The position numbers and the translations under genes are program-made. This document shows, in pieces, positions 30,175-34,311 of a DNA stretch of 34,311 nucleotides. The notes under the pieces are model-generated. The model saw only the letters and a program-made list of their open reading frames with translations, searched no databases and had not been told where the DNA came from. Positions within the stretch are counted from its first letter, which is position 1. Every line of letters starts with the position of its first letter. Source of the DNA: Candidatus Gerdarchaeota archaeon (GTDB lineage Archaea > Asgardarchaeota > Heimdallarchaeia > JABLTI01); the NCBI GenBank assembly GCA_016840945.1, contig JAEORJ010000347.1, positions 1 to 34,311 on the forward strand, read 5' to 3'.

Positions 30175-32190
30175 TTATTTATGCTCATGCATTTTCTCTT
30201 TCATTCGTTCCATCATAGTAGCCATTTGTTCTTTTGAGATTTTACCTTCTGCAACAAGTTGTTTAAATTTATCATGGTCTTTTGCAACCATAGCCATTAT
30301 TTCTTCAGTAGAAAGTGCTGAATGTTCTAATGCAATCTCTTCTTCTAAATCCTCTAATTCAATTTTCTCAAGTCCTTGGAAGGAGTAATAAGTATTGTAA
30401 AGATCAGCATATATGCCTTCTTTTTGCATTAATTCTTCATGGCTTCCTTGCTCTACTAGTTCACCATGATCCAAAACAATTATTCTCTTAGCATCATGAA
30501 TCGTTGATAATCGATGAGCTATAACGAATGTGGTTCTATCTTTGAATAATATACGTTGAGCACTTTGTACTAATGATTCACTATAGGCATCCAATCTCGA
30601 GGTAGCTTCATCTAAGATAAGAATTTTAGGATCTGATAACATTGTTCTAGCTATAGTAATCATTTGCCTTTGTCCAGCACTTAACTTTTTACCACCTTCT
30701 ACAACTTTAGTCTGATAACCATCAGGTAAAGCTTCTATGAAATCATCAGCGCCAATCATTTTACATATGCGATAAATCTCATCTTCTGTAGCATCTTGTC
30801 TACCATATTTTATGTTTTCGATAACTGTAGCTGAAAAGAGATATGGATCTTGAGGAATCAACCCTATAGCATTTCTTAATGATTTTTGAGTTACATCACG
30901 AATGTCTTGCTTGCCAATTTTAATCGAACCTTTTTGAATGTCGTAGAAGCGTGGTAAAAGCATACTAGCCAGTGTAGTTTTACCTGCACCTGTTTCACCA
31001 ACTAGAGCAATCATTTCTCCTTCATTAACTGAGAAATCAATGTTTTTCAATACATATTTCTCATCTTCATATGCAAATGAAACGCCATCAAAAGTAACAG
31101 AATAATTTTCATTTAGAGGTGTAGCATATGGAGAATCTTCAATCGCAGGTGCTGCTTCCATAACATCAACAACTCTATCTACTGCCCCAAGTGAATTTTG
31201 TAATTCTGGGAAAGCCATTGATAACATTGTGATTGGTCTTAAGAATTGACTTGATAAAGTTATACCTAAGAAAATTTCACCTGTTGAAAGATCTATTAAT
31301 CCTCCTGCCCATAAAATCATTGCTGTTGTTAGCGATGAAATCATTGTTATAATTGGCATTGTAATAAACATCATAAGGCCAAATTTTTGAGCCATTTTGT
31401 AATATTTTTGATTTAATTCGCCCATTTGAGCTGAAAGTGTTTCTTCACGATTAAATGATTTAGCTACTGCTGCGCCAGCAAAACTCTCAGCCATTTTTCC
31501 AGAAACAATTCCAAATGCTCTTCTTATTTTTAGGATTATTCTTCTGCCTAGATTACTCAATATTGCACTAATTATTAATGCTACAGGTACTGACCCTAAA
31601 CAAATGAGTATTATTTGCCAGCTGGTTCTAACTAATAGTAAAACCAAAGTAGCAACAAGTAAAATTATTTGTATAGCAATTGTTGTGAAAACATGAATAC
31701 CAGTAGCTATTTGATCGGTATCACTAGTAATTCTTGCGGTGATATTTCCACTTTGTTCATTTTTGAGATAACCCATGGATGAATTAATTAATTTATGATA
31801 AAGTTGAACTCTAATATTATTTACTAGTATTGAATTAGCTTTTGCGAGTATTCGTGTTGATAATGAACTTATGAAAAATCCAATTATATTCATTACAGCA
31901 TAGATTGAAGTTAATATAATGATAGCATTGCTTGCTGATAGTTCTCTAGAAAATAATGTTACATTACCATTAGTTAGAATATTATCAAATGCATCAATTC
32001 CATCAGTTAATATTAAGGGACTTACCAATTGTGTTGCAGAATAAACCATTGTAATTAGTGCTGCAGCAATTAACAGCCAACCAATGCCTTTCAAGAATCC
32101 ACCTAGAGCTTTTAGTAAAACTCCAGTTGGTCTAGTGGCCTTAATTCGTTCGGTCGTTATCGGTCCGCGTCGCATATGACCCATACCCAT
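30175..32190 (-). CDS. ABC exporter half-transporter, catalytically complete Walker B subunit
   Basis: 671 aa from ATG. Six membrane helices of the type IV exporter fold (about 33-320) are followed by the ATPase domain. It has Walker A GETGAGKT (398-405), a non-standard signature LSAGQ (503-507), Walker B LILDE with catalytic Glu528, and switch His559 (IAHRLST). After the ATPase a 65-residue acidic and helical extension ends in a SHOCT-like segment (FKQLVAEGKISKEQM) and a His-containing tail. GGAGGG at 32199-32204, inside the end of the upstream gene, lies 8 nt from the start. With the 32193-34085 product it forms a heterodimer of the TM287/288 or BmrCD type. Likely exports a lipid, drug or peptide; substrate unknown. 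Confidence 0.92.
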   Translation of the reverse strand: MGMGHMRRGPITTERIKATRPTGVLLKALGGFLKGIGWLLIAAALITMVYSATQLVSPLILTDGIDAFDNILTNGNVTLFSRELSASNAIIILTSIYAVMNIIGFFISSLSTRILAKANSILVNNIRVQLYHKLINSSMGYLKNEQSGNITARITSDTDQIATGIHVFTTIAIQIILLVATLVLLLVRTSWQIILICLGSVPVALIISAILSNLGRRIILKIRRAFGIVSGKMAESFAGAAVAKSFNREETLSAQMGELNQKYYKMAQKFGLMMFITMPIITMISSLTTAMILWAGGLIDLSTGEIFLGITLSSQFLRPITMLSMAFPELQNSLGAVDRVVDVMEAAPAIEDSPYATPLNENYSVTFDGVSFAYEDEKYVLKNIDFSVNEGEMIALVGETGAGKTTLASMLLPRFYDIQKGSIKIGKQDIRDVTQKSLRNAIGLIPQDPYLFSATVIENIKYGRQDATEDEIYRICKMIGADDFIEALPDGYQTKVVEGGKKLSAGQRQMITIARTMLSDPKILILDEATSRLDAYSESLVQSAQRILFKDRTTFVIAHRLSTIHDAKRIIVLDHGELVEQGSHEELMQKEGIYADLYNTYYSFQGLEKIELEDLEEEIALEHSALSTEEIMAMVAKDHDKFKQLVAEGKISKEQMATMMERMKEKMHEHK

Positions 32191-32192
32191 TT

Positions 32193-34085
32193 TTAGGACC
32201 CTCCATTTGCATCTGTTCTCCTTTCAAACAACGATGCTTCTATGATTTTATCACCCATTGGCAGTAAGCTCAACATAAATTGATATTCTTGACATCTTTG
32301 TATTAATTCATGATGAGTACCGATATCTACTAATTTGCCTTTATCAAGAAAGATGATTAAATCAGATTCTACAAGTGTGGATAATCTTTGGGTTACAATA
32401 ATCGAAGTTCGACCTTTGATTAGCTCTTCCATTGCAGCTCGTAGTCTTGCTTCTGTTTTAATATCGACAGCACTCGTTGAGTCATCTAATAACAATAATT
32501 TTGGATCTGCTAATAATGCTCGAGCAATTGCTATTCTTTGTTTTTGTCCACCAGATAAAGTTACACCACGTTCACCCATCACAGTTTCGTAGCCATCAGG
32601 CGTGGATTCAATATAACTTGCAATTTGTGCTCTTCTTGCAGCAATGCTAATTTCTTCATCGGTAGCATTAGGTTTTGAAAAAGCAATATTATTTTTAATA
32701 GTATCACCGAAGAGAAAAATATCTTGCTCAACTAGCACTACATCTTCGCGTATATCTTTGGTCCTCATTTGATCGAAATGATAACCATTCAGAGAAATAT
32801 TTCCTGAAGTTGGATCATACAAACGCAATAATAATTTTAAGATGGTACTTTTACCAGAACCAGGGCCACCAATTAAAGCAACACGTGAACCAGGTGGTAT
32901 TTTAAATGATATATCCTTCAAAACAAATTTCTCAGTTCCAGGGTATTTAAAGGAGACATTATTAAAGGACAAATCCTTGGACCAATCAGCTTTTATTGTT
33001 TCCTTCGGTTCTATTAATGGATCATCAAAAGTCATCACCGCCCACATTCTGTTTGCATTAATAAGACCTGCTTGTACAGTAAGCAATCTCTGTGGCATCA
33101 TGAAATTTAACATAACCAATTGGAATAACAACGTTAGAGCTGATGTTAATTGACCAGCACTCATAACATCTTGAGAAACCCAATGCAATCCAAGTCCAAA
33201 TGCAACTGAGGTTACTGTCACCATTATTAATGCTGGCCAGTAAAATGAACCCAAATACCCTTCTTGTTTTGTTTTTTCAGCTAATCTTCCACTTTTAATA
33301 GCAAACTTTTCATCTTCTATATCTTCATTATCAAATGATCTTACCACTTCTATACCACGAAATGCTTCTTGAGTTGCTGAAGAGACATTCCCTAATTCAG
33401 TTGCTAATTCCCTCCTAATAGGACCAATTCTTGCAGCGTATTGCCATGCTAAAATGAAGTAAATAATAAAACCAAAAGTTACACCTAAACCCATTTCCCA
33501 TTGACCAACACCTACAAATTGATCTCCTACAGGGATACGGATGAAGAAATATGCTGTAGTTAAAATAATACTCAGTATTGACATTATAATCTGTCTCATA
33601 GAGGGATTAAAAGCAAAACGCATTTGGTTTGTTTCGTTTGTACCCATGGATAATAGGACACCTGAATCGTGTACATCATGAAAGGCCATTGAATGTTCCT
33701 GTACAACATCAAAAAACTCTTGGCGAATATCACGATCGTAACGATAACTCGCAATACCCCACATGTAAGCACTCAAAAAAGATGTCCCCCAAGTAACTAA
33801 TGCAGCTCCAACCATTCCTAAAATAATCATAATGAATTTCTCACCTGTCCCTTCAGAGGCAAGAACATCAATACCTAAACCTAACAATATTCCTGGTAAA
33901 ATAGAAATAACACTATTGACTAGCATCATAATAAAGGAACTTAACATCATAAAGGGATAACGAACTAAACCTGACCAAAACCAACGTCGAGCACTTTTAT
34001 ATTTCTCAACAATCAATACATCTTTTGATTTTTCGGTGTCTTGTGTTGTAAATTTATTTGCTTTTTTAGTTACCAAGGGATACAC
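32193..34085 (-). CDS. ABC exporter half-transporter, degenerate-site subunit
   Basis: 630 aa from GTG. Six membrane helices (about 40-325) are followed by an ATPase domain. Walker A reads GGPGSGKST (406-414) and the signature is a canonical LSGGQ (510-514). Walker B is LLLLDD, with Asp535 where the catalytic Glu should be, and the switch His is replaced by Gln566 (VTQRLST). The partner shows the complementary pattern, so the dimer has one consensus and one degenerate ATP site, as in TM287/TM288. The stop is 2 bp before the partner's start, and the ribosome binding site of the partner lies in the last codons (GGAGGG). First gene of the operon; divergent from a possible regulator at the window edge. 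Confidence 0.92.
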   Translation of the reverse strand: MYPLVTKKANKFTTQDTEKSKDVLIVEKYKSARRWFWSGLVRYPFMMLSSFIMMLVNSVISILPGILLGLGIDVLASEGTGEKFIMIILGMVGAALVTWGTSFLSAYMWGIASYRYDRDIRQEFFDVVQEHSMAFHDVHDSGVLLSMGTNETNQMRFAFNPSMRQIIMSILSIILTTAYFFIRIPVGDQFVGVGQWEMGLGVTFGFIIYFILAWQYAARIGPIRRELATELGNVSSATQEAFRGIEVVRSFDNEDIEDEKFAIKSGRLAEKTKQEGYLGSFYWPALIMVTVTSVAFGLGLHWVSQDVMSAGQLTSALTLLFQLVMLNFMMPQRLLTVQAGLINANRMWAVMTFDDPLIEPKETIKADWSKDLSFNNVSFKYPGTEKFVLKDISFKIPPGSRVALIGGPGSGKSTILKLLLRLYDPTSGNISLNGYHFDQMRTKDIREDVVLVEQDIFLFGDTIKNNIAFSKPNATDEEISIAARRAQIASYIESTPDGYETVMGERGVTLSGGQKQRIAIARALLADPKLLLLDDSTSAVDIKTEARLRAAMEELIKGRTSIIVTQRLSTLVESDLIIFLDKGKLVDIGTHHELIQRCQEYQFMLSLLPMGDKIIEASLFERRTDANGGS

Positions 34086-34242
34086 TCCACTACCATTTAA
34101 TGTAATTTTTAACTTATAGCAAGTATAAGTATTGCATACAAATCACACATATTTAACTATTTTGTCTAATCAAACAAAACTTTAATATATCACACATTGA
34201 ATACATTGAATACAATAAAGAATATTTTAAGAGAATAAGATT
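34086..34242. promoter_or_regulatory. Divergent regulatory region of the ABC exporter operon
   Basis: It contains TTTTGT-8 nt-ACAAAA (34160-34179) and a direct repeat of ATTGAATAC (34196-34204 and 34205-34213). TATA-like stretches point both ways: TTTAATATAT (34181-34190) towards the plus-strand frame, and TTAAATATG on the minus strand (34148-34156) towards the exporter. The repeats are candidate operator half-sites. Confidence 0.4.
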
Positions 34243-34311
34243 ATGTTCACTATTTTGGAGGATTTAGGAGAAAAAAAGGATATTACTTTACGTGGAGTGA
34301 ATAAAGAACTC
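34243..34311 (+). CDS. Start of an unidentified gene (partial, possible HTH regulator)
   Basis: An ATG at 34243 opens a frame that runs 23 codons to the window edge, beginning MFTILEDLGEKKDITLRGVN. The KKDITLRGVNKEL part is reminiscent of the first helix-turn of TetR-type regulators ('.iTlraiAkelg'), which are often divergent from exporter operons. The evidence is only a few residues, and a later start is also possible. Low confidence in both frame and family. Confidence 0.3.
   Translation, partial: MFTILEDLGEKKDITLRGVNKEL

Noticed and set aside
32335..33153. Plus-strand open frames (85 and 103 codons) opposite the ABC exporter gene
   Set aside because: They are the complement of the Walker A, signature and Walker B region; no independent start signal or protein features.
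1..34311. Mobile element, phage, defence system or CRISPR array
   Set aside because: No transposase, integrase, nuclease, helicase or toxin motif was seen in the translated frames, and no terminal repeats or regularly spaced repeats were found.

Overview
The window is strongly AT-rich and reads as an archaeal chromosome fragment. The best taxonomic clues are a geranylgeranyl-reductase-family flavoprotein (archaeal lipid metabolism), TATA-like boxes a short distance upstream of starts that would give leaderless or short-leader mRNAs, frequent TTG and GTG starts, and many surface proteins with an N-terminal and/or C-terminal membrane anchor (right-handed beta-helix and LVIVD-repeat types). These are mixed with bacterial-looking genes such as DegV, CinA, a GH13 glucosidase, MelB and FLVCR-like MFS carriers, and a heterodimeric ABC exporter. 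That combination suggests an Asgard-type (Promethearchaeota) heterotroph, but this is an inference; no rRNA or other marker gene is present. No rRNA, tRNA, insertion sequence or CRISPR array was found.

Layout. 1-959 (-) is a truncated FLVCR-like MFS carrier, divergent from a cytosolic transglutaminase-like protein (1159-2502, +) and a small basic protein with an AT-hook and a bZIP-like signature (2594-3205, +). 3202-6608 (-) is a two-gene surface-protein operon: a beta-helix protein followed by a DUF4832-like TIM-barrel protein. 6717-7574 (+) is an orphan E2/CAT-type acyltransferase. 7618-10704 is a divergent sugar locus with a MelB-type symporter and a Gfo/Idh/MocA oxidoreductase. 10725-11282 (-) is a small membrane protein interrupted by an in-frame TGA. 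11377-15884 (-) is a two-gene ABC system made of a double permease and a double ATPase. 16032-19273 (+) holds a CinA-domain amidase, an unrecognised anchored surface protein and a GH13 alpha-glucosidase. 19287-23240 (-) holds DegV, a geranylgeranyl-reductase-like flavoprotein, a duplicated 2TM protein and an alpha/beta hydrolase. 23583-28045 (+) holds an LVIVD-propeller surface protein, a small membrane protein and a second beta-helix protein. 28047-30040 (-) holds a DUF998-like membrane protein, an NTF2-fold protein and a small helical protein. 30175-34085 (-) is a heterodimeric ABC exporter, with the start of a possible divergent regulator at the right edge.

Functional picture: sugar import and turnover (MelB carrier, dehydrogenase, cytosolic GH13), cell-surface proteins, lipid metabolism (reductase, hydrolase, fatty-acid-binding DegV) and export or mechanotransmission ABC machines. 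The points that stand out are the bZIP-like protein, a compact three-way-junction RNA candidate at 29387-29468, the interrupted gene at 10725-11282, and the inverted repeats present at every convergent gene junction and at several other gene ends.
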